Notes under the pieces: model-generated
Told to the model about the DNA's origin: nothing
Seen by the model: only the letters and a program-made list of their open reading frames with translations
Databases searched by the model: none
In this document: positions 8,183 through 17,042 of the stretch, piece after piece
How positions within the stretch are numbered: the first letter of the stretch is position 1
How the letters are laid out: every line of letters starts with the position of its first letter
Position numbers and translations under genes: made by a program
DNA from: Lachnospiraceae bacterium
Lineage (GTDB): Bacteria > Bacillota > Clostridia > Lachnospirales > Lachnospiraceae
Reading direction: 5' to 3'
Assembly: GCA_017635395.1 (NCBI GenBank)
Contig: JAGBLN010000017.1
Coordinates: forward strand, 1-43,763
DNA: 43,763 nucleotides

Positions 8183-8581
8183 ATGATCTCAACAAGAGGA
8201 CGCTATGCCATAAGGATCATGATAGATCTGGCTGAAAATAATGACGGAAGCTACATTCCGCTCAAGGATATAGCCGAAAGGCAGGAAATCTCGAAAAAAT
8301 ACTTAGAAATCCTGGTCAAAGATATGGTGACCGACGGACTGATCGTAGGACACAGCGGAAAGGGCGGCGGCTACATGCTCTGCAGGAAACCGGAAGAGTA
8401 TACCGTGGGTGAGATCCTCGATCTCATGGAAAAATCCATGTCACCGGTTGCCTGTCTTGCTGACAAGGATTATGTCTGCGACAGGAAAGACAGATGCCAG
8501 ACTCTTCCCATGTGGACAAAATTTGACAATATGGTACATGATTACTTTTACGGGATAAAGCTTACAGATCTGCTGGAATAA
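8183..8581 (+). CDS. Rrf2 family transcriptional regulator, cysteine-bearing
   Basis: A 132-residue winged-helix repressor. The N-terminus STRGRYAIRIMIDLAEN is the classic Rrf2 start, followed by the helix-turn-helix IPLKDIAERQEISKKYLEIL and the wing GHSGKGGGYMLCRKPEEY. Near residues 93-110 there are three cysteines (ACLADKDYVCDRKDRCQ), spaced roughly as in the IscR/NsrR [Fe-S] loop, so a redox, iron or NO signal is plausible. I start at the ATG at 8183; a frame extending 36 nt upstream adds a basic tail without family support. No isc/suf gene is next to it, so its target is unknown. Confidence 0.9.
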   Translation: MISTRGRYAIRIMIDLAENNDGSYIPLKDIAERQEISKKYLEILVKDMVTDGLIVGHSGKGGGYMLCRKPEEYTVGEILDLMEKSMSPVACLADKDYVCDRKDRCQTLPMWTKFDNMVHDYFYGIKLTDLLE

Positions 8582-8582
8582 A

Positions 8583-8975
8583 ACAGCCCACATTTTAAAA
8601 TCTGTTTCGCAAGAAGCGCCACCGGTATGATGATCGCAGCATATGAACTGATAGCAGTTCCCAATACCACGAAACCTATCATTACAAAAAGCGCCGAGTT
8701 AAGTATCCCTTCCAGGATTTCCCAGAAATTCTCATAATAATTCTCCGGATCTATTACTACCTGAATCCAAAATCCCCCAGGGAACTTATGATGCTCCTAA
8801 GGGACTCCATCGGAAACAAAGCCTGGATCACTAACAGAATAACTGACAAAAGAGATGAAAATAACACCATCGCTATATCGCTCTGGATATGAAACAATTT
8901 GTCATTAACCGTTCCTATTATTACTATGTATGCAAGTATGATAATAAGTAGGATCTGTATGCTCATAGATGTCAT
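8583..8975 (-). pseudogene. Remnant of a CPA1-type Na+/H+ antiporter
   Basis: Two fragments in different frames. The 5' fragment (8757-8975) encodes MSIQILLIIILAYIVIIGTV and further hydrophobic helices, ending at GDFGFR and tandem stops. The 3' fragment, running on from there in another frame, encodes DPENYYENFWEILEGILNSA then LFVMIGFVVLG, which closely resembles the ...FWE(I/V)xxxxLN(S/A)xLFxxIG core of CPA1 cation:proton antiporters. The intervening ~150-residue transport core is missing, so an internal deletion and frameshift are inferred. It has no working start-to-stop frame and abuts the 3' end of the Rrf2 gene. Confidence 0.55.
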
Positions 8976-9008
8976 TATAATGTAAAAACAGATTTTTGTC
9001 TTAAGTCA

Positions 9009-9049
9009 GCTTCATCGTTTTCTGTAAGGCACATGTTTTTTACCTCCGC
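9009..9049 (-). repeat. 41-bp duplicated tail segment of the Rpn-type gene
   Basis: Matches 9222-9262 at 34 of 41 positions without gaps. In the minus-strand frame it reads AEVKNMCLTENDEAD, against AEVKNMCLTEYNEAE inside the neighbouring gene, and it begins at the base after that gene's stop codon. It therefore looks like the stub of a second, mostly deleted copy. Confidence 0.7.
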
Positions 9050-9916
9050 CTATGCCTCCAGGGCATCAGCGATTTCCTTAACCTGCTCATAAGGGTAATC
9101 ACAGAAATCAACAATTTCTTCAACGGTTTTACCACGACGCAGCATATCCGTAATCTTTTCTTTGTCACGCATATCTCGCCCTTCTGCGAGTCCTTCTTCC
9201 TTGAACATCTGCATTGTTTCGGCTTCGTTGTATTCTGTAAGACACATATTCTTTACCTCCGCCCTATTGCCAAGAAGAAATTCCCTAATATAAAAATCCT
9301 CAGGCATCTCTTCAAGGGTACAGTCCACGGCTTCCTCCAGGGACATTTTCCCATGATCCTTCTTATTTCTCACGCTGTCAACAAACCACGAATATTCCTT
9401 AAGCGGCCTGCAGCTTTCAAGCAGTTCTTTATTCTTCCCTAAATTGATGTTTATCAATCTGACGCTGACTTCCACATCCGACAGCTCAGCGTTCTCCGAA
9501 AACGAATCGCTTAAACGCAGTATCTTGTCCTACACATCTTCCCTTCCGTTGTAGAAAGTTACAAGCTTAGGCACCGGTAACTTTATCTGTCTCTTACCAT
9601 AAAGATTCTGCTTTGTGGCATCAATGTACTTGTCATACAAACGCCCGAGATACATCAGCTGCCTTACCGGCATATTTGGGTTATAAGTACTCTGCTGTTC
9701 GAACAGGCTTATGAACTCCGTGATGATGAACGACACATCATTGTGCATGCCCATATAGACTGCATCCGACATGGTCGTGATCTCTATCGCATTCTCATCC
9801 GTATAGTCCGTTCCGTTTACCGCATTATACAGCGACAGCGTCCACTTCCTGTTCTCTTCCCTGCCAAAAATAAATACAAAAAGCCGGTCCTTGTACTCCC
9901 TGTTGATTTCGCTCAT
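9050..9916 (-). pseudogene. Rpn-family / PD-(D/E)XK nuclease-type transposase-like gene with an in-frame amber stop
   Basis: Read through, this is one 288-codon frame. The N-terminal part (MSEINREYKDRLFVFIFG ... WTLSLYNAVNGTDY) and LMYLGRLYDKY ... PKLVTFYNG are landmarks of the Rpn recombination-promoting nuclease family common in Lachnospiraceae. After GREDV there is a TAG, and the same frame continues with DKILRLSDSF ... VSVRLININLGKN ... LKEYSWFVDSVRN and a C-terminal GLAEGRDMRDKEKI region. A single GAG-to-TAG change would explain the stop. It lies beside an antiporter remnant and a duplicated tail stub, so decay is likely. Two separate proteins are possible but less likely. Confidence 0.75.
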
Positions 9917-10154
9917 TCATTTCTCCTTTCATTATAACATAGTAAAAAAAACAGCAACTGCAATTTCTTGGAAAAATGTGGCGAATGCCTTAGATATTTC
10001 CAGAAATGTAAGAACAATATATCACACGGACTAAATGATGTAAAGTGTGACACTTATTGACTTGAAATGTCCACACATCTCATCATTACAAAATTATCCA
10101 CAAAAAAAAATTAATTTTTTATAAAAAATGCTACAAATCTTATTTCGACGGTGC

Positions 10155-10160
10155 TATAAT
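10155..10160 (+). promoter_or_regulatory. -10 box of the SulP gene promoter
   Basis: A consensus TATAAT about 90 nt before the start codon. The matching -35 region (around 10130-10137) is poor, which suggests an activator or an alternative -35. Confidence 0.5.
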
Positions 10161-10172
10161 GCGTGGGCGTGC

Positions 10173-10199
10173 CTGACTCAGACACATGTGTGATGTCAG
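10173..10199 (+). promoter_or_regulatory. Leader hairpin/palindrome just after the SulP transcription start
   Basis: CTGAC (10173-10177) pairs with GTCAG (10195-10199) around the perfect palindrome ACACATGTGT (10182-10191). It falls within ~10 nt of the predicted start of transcription, where an operator or RNA hairpin would act. Confidence 0.45.
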
Positions 10200-10250
10200 C
10201 CATAAATAATTAATGTGAACACAAAAACAAATAAACATAAGGAAAAAACT

Positions 10251-11912
10251 ATGAACAGCAAAGACAAAATAAAACCCATGCTATTTAGCACAATGAAGCA
10301 CTACAGCGGAAAGCAGTTTGTTACCGACCTGGTAAGCGGTATCATCGTGGCGATAATCGCCCTGCCTCTTTCAATAGCCCTTGCGCTTGCCTCCGGGGTG
10401 CGTCCTGAAGAAGGCCTCTATACAGCCATCGTTGCAGGCTTCATCATTTCATTCCTTGGCGGAAGCCGCGTACAGATTGCAGGACCAACCGCTGCCTTTG
10501 CTACCATAGTTGCGGGAATTGTTGCAAAGAACGGAATGGAAGGCCTTATGCTGGCTACCATCATCGCCGGCATACTGCTGATACTCATGGGTGCCTTCAG
10601 ACTTGGCGGCCTGATAAAGTTCATTCCTTATACTATTACAACCGGTTTTACTTCCGGTATTGCTGTTACAATACTTATAGGGCAGCTTAAGGATTTCCTT
10701 GGACTCACCTATCCTGCAGGAACCGAGACCATAGAGACCATGGACAAGATAAAAGCCGTTGTCTTCAATATATCAACATTTAATCCTTATACATTGCTTG
10801 TCGGCGTCATAAGCCTTGTAATTCTTATACTCTGGCCCAAGGTAAGCGAAAAGATCCCCGGCTCGCTGATAGCCGTTATCGTAGGCATCCTCCTGGTAAA
10901 GTTCACATCCATGCCAGTCAACACGATAGGCGACCTTTATACCATAAGCAACAGCCTTCCCACTTTCCACATGCCTGAATTAAGTCTTGCAGCGGTAAAG
11001 GAAGTAGCATCTGACGGATTTACCATAGCGATCTTAGCCGCTATCGAATCCCTGCTTTCCTGCGTAGTAGCAGACTCAATGATAAACTCACACCACCGTT
11101 CCAATATGGAGCTTATCGCACAGGGCCTCGGTAATATCGGTTCTGCATTCTTCGGCGGAATCCCTGCTACCGGCGCTATCGCAAGAACTGCAGCCAATAT
11201 AAAGAATGGTGGCCGTACACCCATTGCCGGTATCGTACATGCCATAGTCCTTGTACTTGTTCTTGTAGTACTGATGCCCTATGCATCACTCATACCTATG
11301 CCGACAATTGCAGCCATACTCTTTATGGTTGCTTACAATATGTGTCAGTGGCGTACCTTTGTACATCTGTGCAAGACCGCACCCAAGAGCGACATCATAG
11401 TCCTGATCACCACTTTTGTACTGACAGTTGCCTTTGACCTGGTAATAGCGATCGAGGTTGGAATGGGAATCGCACTGATACTCTTTATGAAGCGTATGAG
11501 CGAAGAGACACACATCGAAGGCTGGGTTTCCTATGACCCGGATGAAGACCCCGACGGAATGAACTTAAAGCCCCTGCCCAAGCATGTCCGCGTATATGAG
11601 ATCTCAGGTCCTCTTTTCTTCGGTGCAACAGACCAGATTGCCGCTATAGATTTTAGCAAAAACACTAAAGTCATCATCATGAGAATGCGAAGCGTTCCTG
11701 CCCTTGATGCATCCGCTATGCACACTCTTGAAGAATTCTACGGCAGATGCAAAAGCGCAGGCATCCAGCTTGTATTCTCACATGTTAACGAACAGCCCAT
11801 GCACACAATGCAGAAGGGCGGTTTTGTAGAACTTATCGGTGAAGAGAATTTCCGTCCTCATATCGACGATGCCGTAGACTGGGCCGGAGAGCTGTTAAAA
11901 AAGAAAGACTGA
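10251..11912 (+). CDS. SulP family inorganic anion transporter with STAS domain
   Basis: A 553-residue SLC26/SulP permease. The N-terminal membrane domain starts with YSGKQFVTDLVSGIIVAI, then the hallmark GLYTAIVAGFI and GSRVQIAGPTAAFATIV (anion-binding core) and about 10-12 further TM spans to residue ~410. From ~440 to the end lies a STAS domain (VRVYEISGPLFFGATDQIAA, with VPALDASAMHTLEEF). Sulfate, bicarbonate or another anion is imported; no carbonic anhydrase gene is adjacent to favour bicarbonate. I start at the ATG at 10251, which has AAGGA upstream, and not at the GTG 36 nt earlier. It is one of the few plus-strand genes; its stop abuts that of the convergent alkD-like gene. Confidence 0.92.
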   Translation: MNSKDKIKPMLFSTMKHYSGKQFVTDLVSGIIVAIIALPLSIALALASGVRPEEGLYTAIVAGFIISFLGGSRVQIAGPTAAFATIVAGIVAKNGMEGLMLATIIAGILLILMGAFRLGGLIKFIPYTITTGFTSGIAVTILIGQLKDFLGLTYPAGTETIETMDKIKAVVFNISTFNPYTLLVGVISLVILILWPKVSEKIPGSLIAVIVGILLVKFTSMPVNTIGDLYTISNSLPTFHMPELSLAAVKEVASDGFTIAILAAIESLLSCVVADSMINSHHRSNMELIAQGLGNIGSAFFGGIPATGAIARTAANIKNGGRTPIAGIVHAIVLVLVLVVLMPYASLIPMPTIAAILFMVAYNMCQWRTFVHLCKTAPKSDIIVLITTFVLTVAFDLVIAIEVGMGIALILFMKRMSEETHIEGWVSYDPDEDPDGMNLKPLPKHVRVYEISGPLFFGATDQIAAIDFSKNTKVIIMRMRSVPALDASAMHTLEEFYGRCKSAGIQLVFSHVNEQPMHTMQKGGFVELIGEENFRPHIDDAVDWAGELLKKKD

Positions 11913-12611
11913 TCATTTAACCTTCAGCGTCTTCAGATACGCTTTCTGCTCTGCCGTGATACGGTTGCTTTCCACAGCCTTTTGTATAGCTTTGTTGTGA
12001 GTCCATACATCCAGCCTTTGTTCCAAAATAAAAGGAAGTATGGTCTCATACTGCTTTGCAAGAGCCGTGGCAAAGTACCAGGCGATCATCATATTGATGT
12101 AGTATTCTTCAGACCGTATCTTTGCAACCATTTCAGGATATTCAGGATCAAAGTCATCATCCAGGTAATGTTCCATTAGCATTCCTATCCCAAACCTTAC
12201 AGTATATGCATGATCACTCCTGATCCATTCCCGGATCTGATCCAATAGTTCCGTCCTATGCTTTTTGAACACCTTCGGAGACATCTGGTCACAGGTAGCC
12301 CAGTTGTCAACATACGGAAGAAAGCTGTTCAGTTCCTCAACACAGCTTTCATAGTCCTTCATCCCTGAGATGATAAAAGCATGGAGCTGGTTTTCATCGA
12401 AATATTTATGTGGCAGGGAATTTAAAAATACCGGGGTATCTTCCTGCTTTGCCAGGGCAGATGCATACTTTCTTAAATCAGGTGTGCGCACACCGATAAA
12501 GTATTTCGCATCCACCGTAGGTATCAGCTTTGACTGAAAATCCCGGTACTCCTCATCCTGCATCTCAAACAGATGCGCCTGTATTTCTTTACACTTTTTT
12601 GAAATCCCCAT
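11913..12611 (-). CDS. DNA alkylation repair protein, AlkD-like HEAT-repeat glycosylase
   Basis: A 232-residue all-helical protein of the AlkD family, which excises alkylated bases without base flipping. Family residues are present: Trp and Asp in VDNWATCDQM (the positions of Bacillus AlkD Trp109 and Asp113), Arg in YTVRFGIGML (Arg148 equivalent) and Trp in RLDVWTHNKAIQKA (Trp187 equivalent). Length is normal for the family. It is the last gene of a lysA-rluF-murI-alkD run (31 nt after murI). Its TGA stop and that of the convergent SulP gene together form the hexamer TGATCA; no terminator is visible between them. Confidence 0.9.
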   Translation of the reverse strand: MGISKKCKEIQAHLFEMQDEEYRDFQSKLIPTVDAKYFIGVRTPDLRKYASALAKQEDTPVFLNSLPHKYFDENQLHAFIISGMKDYESCVEELNSFLPYVDNWATCDQMSPKVFKKHRTELLDQIREWIRSDHAYTVRFGIGMLMEHYLDDDFDPEYPEMVAKIRSEEYYINMMIAWYFATALAKQYETILPFILEQRLDVWTHNKAIQKAVESNRITAEQKAYLKTLKVK

Positions 12612-12642
12612 CTATCCCCCATAATCAAATTAGCTTTGATAA

Positions 12643-13440
12643 TTATTCCTCATCCAGATGGCGTAAAAGCTTTTCATAAAAGTCCGCAGTTTCAGTTCCT
12701 GTCACCTCGCGTCCCGAGACAAAGTACCTGACATAGCCTTTATCCTCGCTCTTAGCGCCTTTTTCTGCCATAATGTGCTGAAGGTTTTTTATGGTTCCTT
12801 CCGCACCGTCTATCATTATCATTTCTTTCCTGAAGAACGGTCTTAATGCCTTTTCAAAATGATTGAAATGAGTACAGCCGAATACAAGGATGTCATAGTC
12901 CTTCAGCTCCACATCATTTTCCGCATGTTCGGAAATATACTTATTCAATTCTTCTGAGATATACGAAGTGACCTTTTCAGAATCAAACTCACCACGCTCC
13001 GCAAAGCTGACCAGTTCTGGAAGCGCAAGCATATCCACCTTATGCCGGTCATCTACCCGGTCTAAAAGATCCCTGAATTTCTTTTCCCTTACTGTTATGG
13101 GCGTTGCTATCACAAGAATGCGCCCATCGGAATTCATTTCCACAGCAGGCTTAACTGCCGGCTCTACTCCGATGATAGGCACAGAATATTTTTTTCTGAG
13201 AAGATTTGCCGCAACGGAGGTTGCAGTATTGCAGGCTATAACAATAGCTTCGCATCCCTGTTCCAGAAGGAATTCAACCGCTTCATCGGAATACTCCGCA
13301 ACCTCTTCCTTGTCCCTGAGTCCATAAGGAACATGATCAGAATCCGCATAATAAAAGTATGCCTCATCAGGCATAATCTTTAATGCTTCATGAAGTAATG
13401 TGAGTCCTCCGACGCCGGAGTCAAACATACCTATTTTCAT
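12643..13440 (-). CDS. murI: Glutamate racemase
   Basis: Makes D-glutamate for peptidoglycan. The 265-residue protein has IGMFDSGVGGLTLL at the N-terminus, the first catalytic cysteine in IVIACNTATSVA (about residue 73), and the second in VFGCTHFNHF near residue 187, the two-cysteine pair that deprotonates each face of glutamate. YADSDHVPYG and GVEPAVKPA are further family blocks. It begins 5 nt after the pseudouridine synthase gene, so the two are co-transcribed. Confidence 0.95.
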   Translation of the reverse strand: MKIGMFDSGVGGLTLLHEALKIMPDEAYFYYADSDHVPYGLRDKEEVAEYSDEAVEFLLEQGCEAIVIACNTATSVAANLLRKKYSVPIIGVEPAVKPAVEMNSDGRILVIATPITVREKKFRDLLDRVDDRHKVDMLALPELVSFAERGEFDSEKVTSYISEELNKYISEHAENDVELKDYDILVFGCTHFNHFEKALRPFFRKEMIMIDGAEGTIKNLQHIMAEKGAKSEDKGYVRYFVSGREVTGTETADFYEKLLRHLDEE

Positions 13441-13445
13441 CTATA

Positions 13446-14171
13446 TCACACTTTCCCCTTTTGGAGAGCTTTCTTTAATGCAGCCACCTGCTTATCATCC
13501 AAGATACTGTACTCGCCGGGCCTTAAGTCACCCAGCCCTACATTTACTACCCTTACGCGCTTAAGGGACTTTACCTCGTAGTTCTCAGTCTTCCACATGC
13601 GCCTGATCTGCCTGTTAAGCCCCTGGGTAAGCACCATACGCACCACATTCCTGCGTATCTTCTCTATACGGCAGGGTCTGGTCTTCTTCTGCAGGTCCGT
13701 AAGGTACACGCCCTTGGAAAGACGATCTATAGCCTCCTGTGTCACTTCATGATCCAGGTAAACTATGTATTCCTTCTCGTGGGCATTCTTCCCGCGCATC
13801 ATCTCATCAATGAGCGATCCGTCATTTGTAAGCAAAAGCAATCCTTCGGAATCCTTATCCAGCCTCCCTGCATAAGTCAGTCTTTCGTTTAAGTCAATAT
13901 AGTCGAAGACGGTTTCTTCGGCATGCTCATCTGCTGCCGTAACCGTGACGCCCTTAGGCTTATAAAAGGCTACCACTATCTTCTTCTCCGGACCGCGGAC
14001 AAGCACGCCGTTTGCGATGATATTCTCATCACCGGTTACCGTATCGCCAAGCTTTGCCTTTTTACCGTTGACGCTTACCTTGCCGGCCTCAATAAGACGG
14101 TCGGCCTCACGCCTGGATGCAATGCCGCATTCCGCAAGATATTTATTTAATCTCACCTGTCCGGATTCCAT
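13446..14171 (-). CDS. 23S rRNA pseudouridine synthase, RluF/RluB type
   Basis: A 241-residue RsuA-family synthase. Residues ~7-60 form an S4 RNA-binding domain (RLNKYLAECGIASRREADRL), then the catalytic domain with FYKPKGVTVT, the catalytic aspartate in AGRLDKDSEGLLLLTNDG, and LTQGLNRQIRRMWK. The last motif and the short linker are more like RluF than RluB, but the exact uridine target cannot be told. It sits between lysA (17 nt) and murI (5 nt) in one operon. Confidence 0.9.
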   Translation of the reverse strand: MESGQVRLNKYLAECGIASRREADRLIEAGKVSVNGKKAKLGDTVTGDENIIANGVLVRGPEKKIVVAFYKPKGVTVTAADEHAEETVFDYIDLNERLTYAGRLDKDSEGLLLLTNDGSLIDEMMRGKNAHEKEYIVYLDHEVTQEAIDRLSKGVYLTDLQKKTRPCRIEKIRRNVVRMVLTQGLNRQIRRMWKTENYEVKSLKRVRVVNVGLGDLRPGEYSILDDKQVAALKKALQKGKV

Positions 14172-14188
14172 AGTTCATCCTCTGCGCA

Positions 14189-15460
14189 TTATTTTGTAAG
14201 ACTTTCAAATTCAGGGAAGCAGTCTAAGGTTGAAAAATAATCCTTAGGTTCTTCCTTACGCCTTATAAGCTGCACGCTTCCGTCTTCCTTAAGCAGAAGC
14301 TCCGCACTCTTTAACTTACCGTTGTAATTATAACCCATTGCAAAGCCGTGAGCGCCCGCATCATGAATGGCAATATAGTCGCCGATCTCAATTTCGGGAA
14401 GCATACGGTCAATTGCAAACTTATCATTATTTTCACAAAGCGATCCGGTCACATCATACTTGTGGTCGCAGGGAGCATCTTCCTTGCCCAGCACTGTTAT
14501 GTGATGATATGCGCCGTACATTGCCGGACGCATAAGGTTTACGGCACAGGCATCCACTCCGATGTAATCCTTGTATATCTTCTTCTCATGGATAACCTTG
14601 GTAACAAGCATACCGTAAGGTCCTGTCATGAAACGTCCCATCTCAGTATAGATCTCCACATCCCCAAGGCCAGCCGGTACAAGTATCTCATCATAAACCT
14701 TGTGAACGCCTTCACCGATAACCTTTATATCATTAGGTGTCTGCTCAGGCTTGTAAGCTATTCCTACTCCGCCTGAAAGGTTTATGAAATTAAGGCTTAC
14801 ACCTGTCTCATTCTTTATCTCAACAGCCAGTTCAAAAAGCTGCTTTGCTAGTACAGGATAATAGTCGTTAGTAACGGTATTGCTTACAAGGAAAGCATGC
14901 ATACCGAATTCCTTTACGCCCTTATCCTTAAGTATCTTATATGCCTCAAAGAGCTGTGCCTTTGTCATACCGTACTTTGCATCGCCGGGGTTATCCATAA
15001 TGCCATTGCTGATGGTAACGATACCGCCGGGATTATATCTGAGGCTCAGCCTCTCAGGAAGCTTGCCCAGTACCTTTTCAAGGAATGCTATATGCGAAAA
15101 GTCATCAAGGTTTATGGTTGCCCCAACCTTTGCCGCATATTCAAAATCCTCTACGGGCGTATCATTGGAAGAAAACATTATGTCATTGCCCGTGATGCCG
15201 CACTTTTCAGCAAGCATAAGCTCCGTAAGTGAAGAACAGTCGGAACCGACGCCATACTCCTTTAATAATTTCATGATAAAGGGATTGGGCTCAGCCTTTA
15301 CCGCAAAAAATTCCTTGTATCCCTTATTCCAGGCAAATGCCTCCTTTACTGCTGCCGCATTGTCACGCAGTCCCTTTTCATCGTAAATATGAAAAGGCGT
15401 GGGATAGGTCTTAACGATCTCTTCGATCTGTGCTTTGCTAAAAAACGGTTTCTTTTCCAT
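14189..15460 (-). CDS. lysA: Diaminopimelate decarboxylase-like PLP enzyme
   Basis: Fold-type III PLP decarboxylase of 423 residues. The Schiff-base lysine is in EFFAVKAEPNP (about residue 51), the PLP phosphate site is NLSGGVGI, the substrate region has YTEMGRFMTGP, and the second-subunit catalytic cysteine is in VTGSLCENNDKFA. The last step of lysine synthesis is the most likely reaction; the closest relatives form a diverged lysA branch, so carboxynorspermidine or another substrate is not fully excluded. AAGGAG precedes the ATG. Its 122-nt upstream spacer holds a CTGACC/GGTCAG hairpin (15491-15508) but no recognisable lysine riboswitch or T-box. Confidence 0.87.
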   Translation of the reverse strand: MEKKPFFSKAQIEEIVKTYPTPFHIYDEKGLRDNAAAVKEAFAWNKGYKEFFAVKAEPNPFIMKLLKEYGVGSDCSSLTELMLAEKCGITGNDIMFSSNDTPVEDFEYAAKVGATINLDDFSHIAFLEKVLGKLPERLSLRYNPGGIVTISNGIMDNPGDAKYGMTKAQLFEAYKILKDKGVKEFGMHAFLVSNTVTNDYYPVLAKQLFELAVEIKNETGVSLNFINLSGGVGIAYKPEQTPNDIKVIGEGVHKVYDEILVPAGLGDVEIYTEMGRFMTGPYGMLVTKVIHEKKIYKDYIGVDACAVNLMRPAMYGAYHHITVLGKEDAPCDHKYDVTGSLCENNDKFAIDRMLPEIEIGDYIAIHDAGAHGFAMGYNYNGKLKSAELLLKEDGSVQLIRRKEEPKDYFSTLDCFPEFESLTK

Positions 15461-15582
15461 AGTTTTCGTTCTCCTTAGTTTTATTCTCCCCTGACCGCTT
15501 TCCGGTCAGTAATTAAATACTTCGCAATTTTCATAGCCTGCCCTTTTGCATCCTCATCAGCAGATGCTTTAGGTGGTTACAG

Positions 15583-16254
15583 TCAGTCCTCTATCTGCCA
15601 GTCTATTTCTTCTACCCCATGGGCTTTCAGGAACTCATTCGCCTTGCTGAAATGCCTGCATCCGAAAAATCCTCTGTATGCGGACAAGGGGCTTGGATGC
15701 GGTGCCCTCAAAACCAGGTGTGCCGGGTTGTTAAGCATCTCTGCCTTTTTACCTGCAGGACTTCCCCACAGCATAAAGACTATGGGCCGTTCTTCCTCAT
15801 TAACTTTCCTTATCACGGCATCCGTAAATGTTTCCCAGCCTATCCCACGGTGCGACATTGAATTATGCGCACGGACGGTCAGTACTGTGTTCAGCAACAG
15901 TACTCCCTGCTCTGCCCACTTTGTCAGATCACCTGATGCAGGTATGCTGCATCCCAGGTCGTCATGAAGCTCCTGGTAAATATTCTGCAATGAGGGCGGC
16001 GGATCTGTAGGTTTCTTTACGGAAAAACACAGACCGTGAGCCTGTCCTTCATTTATGTAGGGATCCTGCCCTAATATCACCACCTTGACCTCATGCAAGG
16101 GTGTCAGGTGAAAAGCATTGAAGAGATCTGCAGCCGGCGGATATATCAGATGGGAGTGATACTCATCCTTAACCTTCTGATACAGGACCTTATAATAATC
16201 TTTTTTAAACTCGTCCGACAGAGCTTCTGCCCAGTCATTGGATATAGGTGCCAA
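15583..16254 (-). CDS. ung: Uracil-DNA glycosylase, family 1
   Basis: Removes uracil from DNA. The 223-residue protein has the water-activating motif VVILGQDPY with Asp64, the uracil-pocket HGLCFSVKK, VLLLNTVLTVR, and the DNA-intercalation loop HPSPLSAYRGFFGCRHF with the catalytic histidine. Family 1 size is normal. It follows hisF by 15 nt and ends the hisH-hisF-ung run. Confidence 0.96.
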   Translation of the reverse strand: MAPISNDWAEALSDEFKKDYYKVLYQKVKDEYHSHLIYPPAADLFNAFHLTPLHEVKVVILGQDPYINEGQAHGLCFSVKKPTDPPPSLQNIYQELHDDLGCSIPASGDLTKWAEQGVLLLNTVLTVRAHNSMSHRGIGWETFTDAVIRKVNEEERPIVFMLWGSPAGKKAEMLNNPAHLVLRAPHPSPLSAYRGFFGCRHFSKANEFLKAHGVEEIDWQIED

Positions 16255-16269
16255 ATTCCCACCGCCTTT

Positions 16270-17031
16270 TTAAAGCCTGACGGATACTCCGCGGTCTCTT
16301 AAGTATTTCTTCAGATCCTTTATTTCCATCTCTTTAAAATGGAAAAGTGATGCCGCAAGAGCTGCATCAGCACCACCTTCTGTAAGAGCATCATAAAAAT
16401 GATCCATTGTTCCTGCTCCGCCGGATGCTATCACCGGCACAGAAACATTTTCGGATATTGCCTTGGTAAGCTCGATATCGTATCCTGCCTTGGTTCCGTC
16501 GCAGTCCATGCTGGTCAGAAGTATCTCGCCGGCACCTAAGCTGCAGGCTTTCATAGCCCATTCCACAGCGTCGATCCCCATATCGACTCTTCCGCCATTC
16601 TTGTATATATTCCAGCCGTCGGAACCCTCACGCCGCTTTGCATCAATTGCCACTACCACGCACTGGGAGCCAAATTTATCTGCAGCTTCTGAAATAAGAT
16701 CAGGATTCATTATGGCCGCAGAATTAACAGATATCTTATCAGCGCCTTCTCTAAGCAGTGCCCTGAAATCATCAACAGTACGGATGCCTCCTCCTACGGT
16801 AAAGGGAATAAAGACCTGCTCTGCAACCCTTCTTACCATATCCACTACAGTAGCCCTGGCATCGCTTGATGCAGTTATATCCAGGAAAACCAGCTCGTCG
16901 GCCCCTGCAGCATCATAGGCTGCAGCAACGCTTACCGGATCACCGGCATCCACAAGATTGACAAAATTTATACCTTTAACAACACGCCCGCCGTTAACAT
17001 CAAGACAGGGTATTATCCTTTTAGTGTGCAT
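16270..17031 (-). CDS. hisF: Imidazole glycerol phosphate synthase, cyclase subunit
   Basis: With HisH it converts PRFAR to IGP and AICAR in histidine biosynthesis. A 253-residue TIM barrel; Asp in [16 protein letters not shown] and Asp in [10 protein letters not shown] are the two catalytic aspartates, and FTVGGGIRT and [11 protein letters not shown] are the phosphate-binding loops. It begins 11 nt after hisH. No other his genes are in the window, so the histidine pathway is split or the cluster is only hisHF. Confidence 0.97.
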   Translation of the reverse strand: MHTKRIIPCLDVNGGRVVKGINFVNLVDAGDPVSVAAAYDAAGADELVFLDITASSDARATVVDMVRRVAEQVFIPFTVGGGIRTVDDFRALLREGADKISVNSAAIMNPDLISEAADKFGSQCVVVAIDAKRREGSDGWNIYKNGGRVDMGIDAVEWAMKACSLGAGEILLTSMDCDGTKAGYDIELTKAISENVSVPVIASGGAGTMDHFYDALTEGGADAALAASLFHFKEMEIKDLKKYLRDRGVSVRL

Positions 17032-17042
17032 TGGAATTCACC

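Larger units (their letters stand above)
9917..10250. other. 334-bp intergenic region with small palindromes
   Basis: Divergent spacer between the Rpn-type gene and the SulP gene. It is very A/T-rich, and contains AAGTGT-g-ACACTT (10043-10055), a perfect inverted repeat that could be an operator, plus the SulP promoter and leader hairpin listed separately. No small gene is supported. Confidence 0.5.

Noticed and set aside
8757-8975. An intact 72-residue small membrane protein
   Set aside because: Its continuation in another frame matches a later part of a CPA1 antiporter, so it is better read as the 5' piece of a pseudogene.
15481-15534. A 17-codon frame (ATG at 15534) upstream of lysA, encoding MKIAKYLITDRKAVRGE, as a leader peptide
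   Set aside because: Only a weak ribosome site, three lysines without a run, and no clear attenuator pairing; could be chance or a degraded ung extension.
15461-15582. Lysine riboswitch or T-box before lysA
   Set aside because: Spacer is only 122 nt, without the lysine-box core or a T-box NGGUGGNA motif followed by a terminator.
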